From Mycobacterium sp. E796 (lineage in GTDB: Bacteria > Actinomycetota > Actinomycetes > Mycobacteriales > Mycobacteriaceae), in assembly GCF_001672815.1 (NCBI RefSeq), contig NZ_LZKK01000022.1, positions 1 to 48,398 of the forward strand: a stretch of 48,398 nt of DNA, in the 5' to 3' direction. Position 1 is the stretch's first letter. Each line of letters starts with the position of its first letter. The notes under the pieces are model-generated. The model saw nothing but the letters and a program-made list of their open reading frames with translations, did no database searches and had not been told where the DNA came from. Shown piece after piece: positions 1-7,939 of this stretch. Position numbers and translations under genes: made by a program.

Positions 1-228
1 CGACACACCGAGACCCGACCGTTATGCACGCGCACGTAACGTGGCGGCCCGACGAGTCGATCGCGTTGGGTGTGAATTGTGGGCTTTGCGTGTGAATCCT
101 GGGTAGAAAGATCGCGTGATTCCCTCCACTTGTACACACTGAAAGCCCTGGATTCACACTCAACGCGACGGACTCGTCGGGCCGCCACGTTACGTGCGCG
201 TGCATAACGGTCGGGTCTCGGTGTGTCG
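1..228. repeat. Long inverted repeat at the left edge
   Basis: Bases 1-58 are the exact reverse complement of 171-228 (58 of 58). Further in, 61-87 pairs with 142-168 at 23 of 27 positions, leaving a centre of about 54 bases. The inner part carries the words GTGTGAA and TTCACAC, which also occur in the hairpin at 2729-2758. No gene fits inside. The right arm ends 39 bases before the start codon of the penicillin-binding lipoprotein. It could be a native dispersed hairpin element or, because the perfect outer arm begins at base 1, a fold-back artefact of assembly. Confidence 0.9.
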
Positions 229-267
229 AGGCAGGTGTGGGCGCCGCAGTTCATAACATTTGCACCG

Positions 268-2088
268 ATGGTCACAAAAGCAACAGCAGCCTCAGCCGGC
301 GCGAGCGTGCTGCTCGTCGCGGCGATAAGCCTGTCCGGGTGCACGCCGCGGCCCGACGGCCCCGCGCCGGCCGCCGAGAAGTTCTTCGGCGCCTTGGCAA
401 TCGGGGACACCGCGACGGCCGCGCAGCTCAGCGACAACCCGAACGAGGCCCGTGAAGCGCTCAACGCCGCCTGGGCCGGGCTGCAGGCCACCCACCTGGA
501 TGCGCAGGTCCTCAGCTCGAAGTACGCCGAGGACACCGGGACAGTCGATTACCGGTTCACCTGGCACCTGCCCAAGAACCGGACCTGGAGCTATGACGGC
601 CAACTGAAGATGGCCCGCGACGAGGGGCGCTGGGAGGTTCGGTGGGCCACCACCGACCTGCATCCCAAGCTTGGCGAGCACCAGACGTTCGCGCTGCGGG
701 CCGATCGGCCGCGGCGCGCCTCGGTGAACGAGCTCGGCGGCAGCGACGTGCTGGCGCCGGGCTATCTGTATCACTACACGCTGGACGCCACCAAGGCCGG
801 CCCGTCGGAGTCGCTGAGCTTCACCACTCACACGATCGTCGACGTGCTGCGGCCGTTCAACAACACGCTCACCGACCCGCAGGTGCTCGCCGAGCAGGCC
901 AGCGCGGCGACGCACCCGCTGGACCTGGGCGTCACGCTGCACCCCGACGACAACGACAAGGTCTTCCCAGCGATCGGTCGGCTGCCCGGCATCGTCGTCA
1001 CGCCGCAGGCCGAAATGCTGCCCACCGACCCGCATTTCGCGCCGGCCGTCATCGCCGAGGTCAAGAAAGCCGTGATGGACCAGCTCGACGGCCAGGCGGG
1101 CTGGCGGGTGGTCAGCGTCAACCAGAACAACGTCGACGTCGCCGTGCTGCACGAGGTCGAGGGGTCGCCGGCGCCGTCGGTGTCGATCACGCTGGACCGG
1201 GTGGTGCAGAACGCCGCCCAGCGCGCCGTGGACAACAAGGGCGGCAAGGCGATGATCGTCGTGATCAAGCCGTCGACGGGGGAGATCCTCGCGATCGCAC
1301 AGAACAAGGGCGCCGACGCCGACGGCCTGCCCGCCACCAACGGCCTGTTCCCGCCCGGGTCGACCTTCAAGATGATCACGGCGGGCGCCGCCATCGACCG
1401 CGACATGGCCACCCCCAACTCGATGCTGGGTTGCCCGGGCCACATCGACATCGGGCATCGCACCATCCCCAACTACGGCGGCTTCGACCTCGGCGTGGTG
1501 CCCATGTCGCGGGCGTTCGCCAGTTCGTGCAACACGACGTTCGCCGAGCTGAGCAGCAGGATGCCGCCCCGCGGCCTGACCCAAACGGCCACCCGCTACG
1601 GCATCGGGCTCGACTACACCGTCGACGGCCTCACCACCGTGACCGGGTCGGTGCCCCCGACGGTGGACCTGGCCGAGCGCACCGAGGACGGCTTCGGCCA
1701 GGGCAAGGTGCTGGCGAGCCCGTTCGGCATGGCCCTGGTGGCGGCGACGGTCGCGGCCGGCAAGACCCCGGTGCCGCAGCTCATCGCCGGCCGCCCGACG
1801 ACGGTCGAGGGGGACGACACCCCGATCAGCCCCAAGATGGTCGAGGCGCTGCGGCCGATGATGCGGCTGGTGGTGACCAACGGGACCGCCAAGGAGATCG
1901 CCGGGTGCGGCGAGATCTACGGGAAGACCGGTGAGGCCGAGTTCCCGGGCGGGTCGCACTCCTGGTTCGCCGGGTACCGCGGCGACCTGGCGTTCGCCGC
2001 GCTGATCGTCGGGGGTGGCAGCTCGGAGTGGGCGGTGCGGATGACGAAATTCATGTTCGAGGCGATGCCGCCGGGCTACCTGGCCTGA
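268..2088 (+). CDS. Penicillin-binding lipoprotein (transpeptidase)
   Basis: A class B penicillin-binding protein of 606 residues, orthologous to M. tuberculosis Rv2864c, acting in peptidoglycan cross-linking outside the membrane. The ATG at 268 is chosen because it gives a basic N-terminus, a hydrophobic stretch and a lipobox LSGC; an in-frame start at 223 would add 15 residues ahead of the signal. After the lipid-modified Cys comes an NTF2-like MecA-type N-terminal domain, a dimerisation region and the transpeptidase domain. The three active-site motifs are intact: STFK at 365-368 with Ser365 as nucleophile, SCN at 420-422 and KTG at 553-555. The next gene follows in the same direction. Upstream lies only the inverted repeat. 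Confidence 0.95.
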   Translation: MVTKATAASAGASVLLVAAISLSGCTPRPDGPAPAAEKFFGALAIGDTATAAQLSDNPNEAREALNAAWAGLQATHLDAQVLSSKYAEDTGTVDYRFTWHLPKNRTWSYDGQLKMARDEGRWEVRWATTDLHPKLGEHQTFALRADRPRRASVNELGGSDVLAPGYLYHYTLDATKAGPSESLSFTTHTIVDVLRPFNNTLTDPQVLAEQASAATHPLDLGVTLHPDDNDKVFPAIGRLPGIVVTPQAEMLPTDPHFAPAVIAEVKKAVMDQLDGQAGWRVVSVNQNNVDVAVLHEVEGSPAPSVSITLDRVVQNAAQRAVDNKGGKAMIVVIKPSTGEILAIAQNKGADADGLPATNGLFPPGSTFKMITAGAAIDRDMATPNSMLGCPGHIDIGHRTIPNYGGFDLGVVPMSRAFASSCNTTFAELSSRMPPRGLTQTATRYGIGLDYTVDGLTTVTGSVPPTVDLAERTEDGFGQGKVLASPFGMALVAATVAAGKTPVPQLIAGRPTTVEGDDTPISPKMVEALRPMMRLVVTNGTAKEIAGCGEIYGKTGEAEFPGGSHSWFAGYRGDLAFAALIVGGGSSEWAVRMTKFMFEAMPPGYLA

Positions 2089-2132
2089 ACTGCCCCGGTC
2101 CCGGGGGCTCCAACAGCGGTAAATTTGCGATC

Positions 2133-2717
2133 ATGACCGATACCGGCGGGGACATGCTGGCGTTACGGGTCTCCGACGCCGACCGCAACGGCACGATGCG
2201 GCGGCTGCACAACGCCGTCGCGCTCGGCCTGATCGACATCGACGAGTTCGAGCAGCGCTCGACGCAGGTGTCCTACGCGCGCACCCGAAGCGAGCTGGAC
2301 GGGTTGGTCGGTGACCTGCCCGGGCCCGGCGCATTCGTCTCGTCCGCGGCCGACCGGGTGGAGCTGCGCGGCTGGGCCGGCTCGCTGAAGCGCCACGGCG
2401 AGTGGACCGTGCCGACCCGGCTGGCGCTGGTGCGCCGGCTCGGCTCGGTGCACCTCGACCTCACCAGGGCCCGATTCGCCGGGCCGGTGGTGATCATCGA
2501 GCTCGACATGAGGTTCGGCTCGGTGGAGGTCCGGTTGCCCGAGGGCGCCAGTGCGTCGATCGACGACGTCGAGGTCTACGTCGGCAGCGCCAGCGATCGC
2601 CGCAAGGGCGCGCCGGGCGAGGGTACGCCGCATGTCGTGTTGACGGGCCGAGTGGTGTGCGGGTCGCTGATCATCCGCGGGCCGCGCCGCTCGCTGTTGC
2701 GCCGCCGATCTGGTTGA
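2133..2717 (+). CDS. DUF1707 domain protein
   Basis: A 194-residue protein that I match to M. tuberculosis Rv2862c. The N-terminal 50 residues carry the DUF1707 (SHOCT-like) signature: LRVSDADR, a helical stretch with LGLIDIDEFEQR, then YARTRSELDGLVGDLP. The C-terminal half is beta-rich and resembles the LiaF-type cell-wall-stress response domain, ending in a very basic tail (RGPRRSLLRRRSG). DUF1707 proteins often regulate or accompany envelope-stress functions, which fits the neighbouring penicillin-binding lipoprotein, but no biochemical role is established. The ATG at 2133 is preferred to an upstream in-frame start at 2028 that would lie inside the previous gene. It has no signal peptide or membrane segment. 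Confidence 0.85.
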   Translation: MTDTGGDMLALRVSDADRNGTMRRLHNAVALGLIDIDEFEQRSTQVSYARTRSELDGLVGDLPGPGAFVSSAADRVELRGWAGSLKRHGEWTVPTRLALVRRLGSVHLDLTRARFAGPVVIIELDMRFGSVEVRLPEGASASIDDVEVYVGSASDRRKGAPGEGTPHVVLTGRVVCGSLIIRGPRRSLLRRRSG

Positions 2718-2728
2718 TCGCGCTTCGC

Positions 2729-2758
2729 GTGTGAACCTGTGGCGCCCCACGCTCACAC
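2729..2758. repeat. Imperfect hairpin with GTGTGA/TCACAC arms
   Basis: GTGTGA (2729-2734) pairs with TCACAC (2753-2758) and GTGG (2739-2742) with CCAC (2747-2750) around a CGCC loop. It lies 12 bases after the DUF1707 stop and about 60 before mapB. It shares the GTGTGAA word with the inverted repeat at the left edge, so both may be copies of one dispersed intergenic element. It has no U-tract, so a terminator role is uncertain. Confidence 0.5.
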
Positions 2759-2815
2759 TCGAAGCCGCTGACGCACACGCGCCGCGCCGGGCGAGCGCCT
2801 ATTAAGCTGGCCTGC

Positions 2816-3673
2816 ATGCCAGCTCGCACCGCGCTTTCTCCCGGGGTGATGTCGCCGACTCTGCCGGTGCCCGGGCGCATCCCCCGCCCCGAGTATGTCG
2901 GCAAGCCGACCGCCCGGGAGGGCAGCGAGCCGTGGGTGCAGACGCCCGAGGTGATCGAGAAGATGCGCGTCGCCGGCCGGATCGCGGCCGGCGCCCTGGC
3001 CGAGGCGGGCAAGGCGGTCGCGCCCGGGGTGACGACCGACGAACTCGACCGGATCGCCCACGAGTACATGATCGACAACGGCGCCTACCCGTCGACGCTG
3101 GGCTACAAGGGCTTCCCGAAGTCGTGCTGCACGTCGCTCAACGAGGTCATCTGCCACGGAATCCCCGATTCGACGGTGATCGAGGACGGCGACATCGTCA
3201 ACATCGACGTCACCGCCTACATCGACGGGGTGCACGGCGACACCAACGCGACGTTCCTGGCCGGCGACGTCGCCGAGGAGCACCGGCTGCTCGTGGAGCG
3301 CACGCACGAGGCCACGATGCGCGCGATCAACGCCGTCAAGCCGGGCCGCGCGCTCTCGGTGGTCGGCCGCGTCATCGAGTCGTACGCAAACCGGTTCGGG
3401 TACAACGTCGTTCGTGACTTCACCGGCCATGGCATCGGCACCACCTTTCACAACGGGCTGGTGGTGCTGCATTACGACCAGCCCTCCGTGGCGACGGTCA
3501 TCCAGCCGGGAATGACGTTCACCATCGAACCGATGATCAACCTCGGCGCGCTGGACTACGAGATCTGGGACGACGGCTGGACGGTTGTCACCAAAGACCG
3601 CAAGTGGACCGCCCAGTTCGAGCACACGCTGCTGGTCACCGACACCGGCGCCGAGATCCTCACCTTGCCGTGA
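2816..3673 (+). CDS. mapB: Methionine aminopeptidase type 1c
   Basis: Removes the initiator methionine from nascent proteins. The 285 residues match the length of M. tuberculosis MapB (Rv2861c), whose sequence it follows closely. The five metal ligands of the pita-bread fold are present: Asp131 in NIDVTAY, then the Asp of GDTNATF, the His of [11 protein letters not shown], the Glu of TIEPM and the Glu of QFEHTLL. An N-terminal extension of about 40 residues with several prolines is typical of the 1c subtype and is thought to contact the ribosome. The ATG at 2816 gives the family length. Expected to be a housekeeping gene. Confidence 0.97.
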   Translation: MPARTALSPGVMSPTLPVPGRIPRPEYVGKPTAREGSEPWVQTPEVIEKMRVAGRIAAGALAEAGKAVAPGVTTDELDRIAHEYMIDNGAYPSTLGYKGFPKSCCTSLNEVICHGIPDSTVIEDGDIVNIDVTAYIDGVHGDTNATFLAGDVAEEHRLLVERTHEATMRAINAVKPGRALSVVGRVIESYANRFGYNVVRDFTGHGIGTTFHNGLVVLHYDQPSVATVIQPGMTFTIEPMINLGALDYEIWDDGWTVVTKDRKWTAQFEHTLLVTDTGAEILTLP

Positions 3674-3683
3674 GGTTCCCCCC

Positions 3684-3743
3684 GCGAGCAGACGCAAAAG
3701 CCCCTATTTCGGCGCGAAATTGGGGGCTTTTGCGTCTGGTCGC
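3684..3743. repeat. Near-perfect hairpin between mapB and cobQ
   Basis: AGACGCAAAAGCCCC at 3690-3704 pairs exactly with 3723-3737; ATTTCG (3706-3711) pairs with CGAAAT (3715-3720) around a GCG loop, and GCGA outside pairs with TCGC at 3740-3743. The element starts 11 bases after the mapB stop and ends 9 bases before the cobQ start codon. Similar palindromes with GCAGACGCAAAA are, as I recall, scattered between mycobacterial genes. It could act as a terminator or RNA-processing stem on either strand. Confidence 0.8.
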
Positions 3744-3752
3744 CACAGAAAG

Positions 3753-5249
3753 GTGAGCGGGGCTCTGCTGGTCGCGGGCACCAGCTCCGACGCCGGTAAA
3801 TCGGTGGTGGTGGCGGGCCTGTGCCGGTTGTTGGCGCGCAAGGGGATTCGAGTGGCGCCGTTCAAGGCGCAGAACATGTCCAACAACTCGGTGGTCACCG
3901 TCGAGGGCGGCGAGATCGGCCGCGCCCAGGCGATCCAGGCGCGCGCGGCGGGGCTCGAGCCCAGCGTGCGGTTCAACCCGATCCTGCTCAAACCGGGCGG
4001 CGACCGCACCTCGCAGCTGGTGATCCGGGGCCAGGTCGCCGAGTCGGTCACCGCGGCCGGCTATATCGAGCATCGCGACCGGCTCGCCGGCATCGTCGCA
4101 CACGAATTGTCTTGCCTGCGAGCCGAATTCGACACGGTGATCTGCGAGGGCGCCGGCTCGCCGGCCGAGATCAACCTGCGCGCAACGGATTTGGCCAACA
4201 TGGGGCTGGCCCGCGCCGCGAACCTGCCGGTGCTCCTGGTCGGCGACATCGACCGCGGCGGGCTGCTGGCGCACCTGTTCGGGACGGTCGCGGTGCTCGA
4301 GCCCGAGGACCAGGCGCTGATCGCCGGCTTCGTCGTCAACAAGTTCCGCGGCGACCCCGCGCTGCTGGAACCCGGTCTGCGCCAGCTGCACGCCCTGACC
4401 GGCCGCCCGACCTACGGCGTGCTGCCCTACGCCGAGGAACTCTGGCTGGACGCCGAGGACTCGCTGTCGGTGGTCGCGAGCCGTGTCCTCGGCACGCCCG
4501 CGCCGCCCCGCGGCGATCAGTGGCTGCGGGTCGCCGCGATCCGGCTGCCCCGCATCTCCAACTCCACCGACGTCGAGGCGCTGGCCTGCGAGCCCGGCGT
4601 GCTGGTGCGCTGGATCACCGATCCCGCCGACCTGGCCGACACCGACCTGATCGTGGTGCCCGGCAGCAAGGCGACCGTCGCCGACCTGGCGTGGCTGCGC
4701 GAGCGCGGCCTGGCCGGCGCGATCGTCGACCACGCCCGGGCCGGCAAGCCGGTGCTGGGCATCTGCGGCGGCTTCCAGATGCTGTGCCGGCGCATCGAGG
4801 ACACGGTCGAATCCGGCGCCGGGGAGGTCGCCGGTCTGGGCCTGCTCGACGCCGACATCGCCTTCGGCGAGGCCAAGGTCCTGCGGCGCTGGCAGCGGCC
4901 GCTCTCCGGATACGAGATCCACCACGGGCGCCTCTCCCGCTGCGCCGAGGACACCTGGTTTGCCCATGACGCCGAACCCCACGGCGTCGTGCGCGGCGCC
5001 GTCTTCGGCACCCACTGGCACGGCCTGCTCGACAACGACGACTTCCGCCGGGGCTGGCTCACCCGGGTCGCCGACACGGCCGGCCGCGACGGTTTCGTCG
5101 TCGCCGACACCAACGTCGCCGCGCGCCGCGACGCCCAACTCGACGCGATCGCCGACCTGCTGGCCGCCCATCTCGACGTCGACGCGGTCCTAGGGCTGCT
5201 CGACGGGCCGCCGCCGCGACCGTTGATTACCAGTGCGTTACGCCAGTAG
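3753..5249 (+). CDS. cobQ: Cobyric acid synthase (CobQ/CbiP)
   Basis: Amidates four side chains of adenosylcobyrinic acid diamide using glutamine and ATP, in late cobalamin synthesis. The 498 residues contain an N-terminal synthetase domain with a modified P-loop (GTSSDAGKS, residues 9-17) followed by [11 protein letters not shown], and a C-terminal class I glutamine amidotransferase domain with Cys338 in LGICGGFQM and a conserved His pair in GYEIHHGR near 390. GTG at 3753 gives the family N-terminus; longer in-frame readings run back through the hairpin and into mapB. AGAAAG directly abuts this GTG, so the ribosome-binding site is not well placed. It stands about 30 kb from the other cobalamin genes of the window. 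M. tuberculosis has its cobQ1 elsewhere (Rv0255c), as I recall. Confidence 0.93.
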   Translation: MSGALLVAGTSSDAGKSVVVAGLCRLLARKGIRVAPFKAQNMSNNSVVTVEGGEIGRAQAIQARAAGLEPSVRFNPILLKPGGDRTSQLVIRGQVAESVTAAGYIEHRDRLAGIVAHELSCLRAEFDTVICEGAGSPAEINLRATDLANMGLARAANLPVLLVGDIDRGGLLAHLFGTVAVLEPEDQALIAGFVVNKFRGDPALLEPGLRQLHALTGRPTYGVLPYAEELWLDAEDSLSVVASRVLGTPAPPRGDQWLRVAAIRLPRISNSTDVEALACEPGVLVRWITDPADLADTDLIVVPGSKATVADLAWLRERGLAGAIVDHARAGKPVLGICGGFQMLCRRIEDTVESGAGEVAGLGLLDADIAFGEAKVLRRWQRPLSGYEIHHGRLSRCAEDTWFAHDAEPHGVVRGAVFGTHWHGLLDNDDFRRGWLTRVADTAGRDGFVVADTNVAARRDAQLDAIADLLAAHLDVDAVLGLLDGPPPRPLITSALRQ

Positions 5250-5299
5250 GAGAGGAGGAAACCTCGCGCACGCTGGCCTTTGACAGGTAACGTGCGTGA

Positions 5300-5860
5300 G
5301 TGCACTCGATGATGACCACGCTCGACGGATTTCCCGTTCCGGTGTCCGTAGCCGGGCCGGAGAAGGGTGTCGTCGTCGTCATCCTCGGAGACCAGCAGCG
5401 TTCGCCGGTCGCCTACGAAGCGGTGTGCGAGCGCCTGCATACCGCCTCGCTTCGCACGGTCGTCATCGGCCTCGACCCGCGCCTGACCGCGAAATCAGTG
5501 GTCGGCATCCTCGACTCGCTGGGCATCCGCTGGGCCGTGGTCTTCGGCGACCGCGCCGGGGGTGAGCTCGCCTGGGAACTGGCGGCCACCCGGTTGGGCC
5601 GGTTCGTCGGCCTGGTCGTCATCGACCGCGGGCATCCGCGGGTTGCCGACCCCAACGGCGTGGTGCTCGACGAGCACTGCCCGCCGGTGGAAATCGGCAC
5701 CACCGTGCTGGTCAGCTCGCCGGCCGCCAAGGCCGTGGCGGACGCGAGCCAGCGGTACGTCTATGCCGAATACCGCGTGGTCGACCTAGGCCGGCGCACC
5801 GTGCAGGAGTCGACGGCACAGCTGGCCGCCGAGATCGTCCTGCGCACCAGCACGTGGTAG
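5300..5860 (+). CDS. Small alpha/beta-hydrolase-like protein lacking the nucleophile
   Basis: A 186-residue protein with an alpha/beta-hydrolase-like pattern: a hydrophobic strand (VVVVILGD), a second strand region (TVVIGLDPR), and a nucleophile-elbow-like turn VVFGDRAGGELAWELA. The usual G-x-S-x-G has Arg where the catalytic Ser should be (GDRAG), and the protein is much shorter than a normal hydrolase of 250-300 residues, so I expect no hydrolase activity. Candidate starts are GTG 5300, ATG 5309 and ATG 5312; AGG at 5286-5288 favours the first. The 3' end overlaps the GTG of the following glutamine synthetase by 7 bases, which suggests co-translation with it. The function is unknown. Confidence 0.75.
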   Translation: MHSMMTTLDGFPVPVSVAGPEKGVVVVILGDQQRSPVAYEAVCERLHTASLRTVVIGLDPRLTAKSVVGILDSLGIRWAVVFGDRAGGELAWELAATRLGRFVGLVVIDRGHPRVADPNGVVLDEHCPPVEIGTTVLVSSPAAKAVADASQRYVYAEYRVVDLGRRTVQESTAQLAAEIVLRTSTW

Positions 5861-7224
5861 CGCCTTCCGCCATGCTCACGTTGGCCGCGCTGGACGAACT
5901 GGTGGGCGGCGGCGCCGTGGACACCGTCATCGTGGCGTTCGCCGACATGCAGGGCCGGCTGGTCGGCAAGCGCATGTCGGCCCGGCTCTTCGTCGACGAG
6001 GTCGCCGCGCACGGCGCCGAGTGCTGCAGCTATCTGCTCGCCGTCGACGTCGACATGAACACGGTTTCCGGCTACGCGATGTCGAGCTGGGAAACCGGAT
6101 ACGGCGACATGGTGATGACGCCGGACCTGGCCACCCTGCGCCTGGTCCCGTGGCTGCCGAGCACCGCGCTGGTGATCGCCGACCTCGGCTGGGCCGACGG
6201 CGGTGAAGTCGCCGTCGCGCCCCGGGCGATCCTGCGCCGCCAGCTCGCCCGGCTGGGCGAGCGCGGCCTGGCCGCCGACATCGCCACCGAGCTGGAGTTC
6301 ATCGTGTTCGACGAGCCGTACCGCCAGGCATGGGCGAGCGGCTACCGCGGGCTGACGCCGGCCAGCGACTACAACATCGACTACGCGATGCTGGCGTCGT
6401 CGCGGATGGAGCCGCTGCTGCGCGACATCCGGCTGGGGATGGAGGGCGCGGGCCTGCGGTTCGAGGCCGTCAAGGGCGAATGCAACCGGGGCCAGCAGGA
6501 AATCGGGTTCCGCTACGACGAGGCGCTGGTCACCTGCGACAACCACACCATCTACAAGAACGGCGCCAAGGAGATCGCCGATCAGCACCGCAAGAGCCTG
6601 ACGTTCATGGCGAAATACGATGAGCGGGAAGGCAATAGCTGCCACATCCATCTGTCGCTGCGAGGGCCGGACGATACGGCCGTGTTCGACGACGGCGGCC
6701 GCCCGCACGGCATGTCGGCGACGTTCTGCGGTTTCCTCGCGGGCCTGTTGGCCACCCTGCGCGAACTGACGCTGTTCTACGCGCCAAACATCAACTCCTA
6801 CAAGCGATTCGCCGACGGCAGCTTCGCGCCCACCGCGATCGCGTGGGGCCTGGACAACCGCACCTGCGCGCTGCGGGTGGTCGGCCACGGGCGCAACCTG
6901 CGGGTCGAATGCCGGGTGCCCGGCGGCGACGTCAACCCCTACCTCGCTGCGGCGGCGCTGATCGCCGGGGGGCTGTACGGTATCGAACGGGGCCTCGAGC
7001 CGCCCGCGCCCTACACCGGGAACGCCTACGAGGCAACCGACGTCGAGCGGCTGCCCGGCACGCTCGCCGAGGCGGCGGCGCTGTTCGAAGGCTCGGCGCT
7101 CGCGCGGGAGGCCTTCGGCGACGACGTCGTCGCGCACTACCTGAACAACGCCCGCGTGGAGTTGGCGGCGTTCAACGCGGCGGTCACCGACTGGGAGAGG
7201 ATGCGAGGGTTTGAACGGCTCTAG
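5854..7224 (+). CDS. glnA4: Glutamine synthetase-like gamma-glutamyl-amine ligase
   Basis: A 456-residue member of the glutamine synthetase family, orthologous to M. tuberculosis Rv2860c (GlnA4, 457 residues). The C-terminal catalytic domain is complete: ELEFIVFD with metal-binding glutamates, EAVKGECNRGQQEIGFR, the HIHLSLR histidine segment, NSYKRF and the VECRVPGGDVNPYLAAAA region. This subfamily is not the main nitrogen-assimilating enzyme; relatives in Streptomyces and E. coli PuuA join glutamate to amines such as ethanolamine or polyamines. The PuuD-like, aldehyde dehydrogenase and SDR genes that follow without gaps support such a catabolic role here. The substrate cannot be read from the sequence. 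GTG 5854 is favoured by length; ATG 5872 is the alternative. Confidence 0.92.
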   Translation: MVAPSAMLTLAALDELVGGGAVDTVIVAFADMQGRLVGKRMSARLFVDEVAAHGAECCSYLLAVDVDMNTVSGYAMSSWETGYGDMVMTPDLATLRLVPWLPSTALVIADLGWADGGEVAVAPRAILRRQLARLGERGLAADIATELEFIVFDEPYRQAWASGYRGLTPASDYNIDYAMLASSRMEPLLRDIRLGMEGAGLRFEAVKGECNRGQQEIGFRYDEALVTCDNHTIYKNGAKEIADQHRKSLTFMAKYDEREGNSCHIHLSLRGPDDTAVFDDGGRPHGMSATFCGFLAGLLATLRELTLFYAPNINSYKRFADGSFAPTAIAWGLDNRTCALRVVGHGRNLRVECRVPGGDVNPYLAAAALIAGGLYGIERGLEPPAPYTGNAYEATDVERLPGTLAEAAALFEGSALAREAFGDDVVAHYLNNARVELAAFNAAVTDWERMRGFERL

Positions 7225-7939
7225 TCCCGATCGGCCGGTGGTCGGCCTGACCAGCTATCTCGAGCAGGTGCGGACCGGGACCTGGGATATCCCCGCCGGT
7301 TACCTGCCCGCCGACTACTTCGAGGGCGTCGTCATGGCCGGCGGCATCGCGGTGCTGCTGCCGCCGCAGCGCGCGGACTCCGGGGTCGTCGATCGCCTGC
7401 TGGACGGCCTGGACGCGCTGGTGATCACCGGCGGCTACGACCTCGACCCCGCGCACTACGGCCAGGACCCGCACCCGGCCACCGACGAGCCCCGCACCGA
7501 CCGCGACGCCTGGGAGCTCGCGCTGCTGCGCGGCGGACTGGACCGCGGGCTTCCCGTGCTGGGCATCTGCCGGGGCGCGCAACTACTCAACGTCGCGTTC
7601 GGCGGCACCCTGCACCAGCACCTGCCCGACGTCCTCGGCCACAGTGGCCACCGCGCCGGCAACGGGGTGTTCAACCGGTTGCCGGTCCGCACGGTCTCCG
7701 GCACGCGCCTGGCCGCGTTGATCGGCGAGTGCGTCGACGCGCCCTGTTATCACCACCAGGCCATCGACAAGGTCGGCGACGGCTTGGTGGTGAGCGCGAT
7801 GGACCCCGACGGCGTGGTCGAGGCCGTCGAGGTGCCCGGCGACGCGTTCGCGCTTGCGGTGCAATGGCATCCGGAGAAATCGCTTGACGACCTGCGGCTG
7901 TTCAAGGCGGTGGTGGAAGCCGCGCGGGTCACCCGATGA
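7211..7939 (+). CDS. Class I glutamine amidotransferase-like gamma-glutamyl hydrolase (PuuD type)
   Basis: A 242-residue peptidase C26 / GATase1 protein, orthologous to Rv2859c. The catalytic Cys120 lies in LGICRGAQLLN and the His220-Pro-Glu222 pair in QWHPEKS; the loop PCYHHQAID is typical of the PuuD branch. E. coli PuuD hydrolyses gamma-glutamyl-GABA to glutamate and GABA, and the same kind of reaction on another gamma-glutamylated product is likely here. The TTG at 7211 overlaps the previous gene by 14 bases and its stop overlaps the next ATG by 4 bases, so it is part of one translationally coupled unit. A longer N-terminus like that of the M. tuberculosis protein is not evident. Confidence 0.9.
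   Translation: MNGSSPDRPVVGLTSYLEQVRTGTWDIPAGYLPADYFEGVVMAGGIAVLLPPQRADSGVVDRLLDGLDALVITGGYDLDPAHYGQDPHPATDEPRTDRDAWELALLRGGLDRGLPVLGICRGAQLLNVAFGGTLHQHLPDVLGHSGHRAGNGVFNRLPVRTVSGTRLAALIGECVDAPCYHHQAIDKVGDGLVVSAMDPDGVVEAVEVPGDAFALAVQWHPEKSLDDLRLFKAVVEAARVTR

Noticed and set aside
223..267. N-terminal extension of the penicillin-binding lipoprotein from 223
   Set aside because: It would place 15 extra residues before the signal peptide and overlap the inverted-repeat arm; ATG 268 matches the M. tuberculosis protein start.
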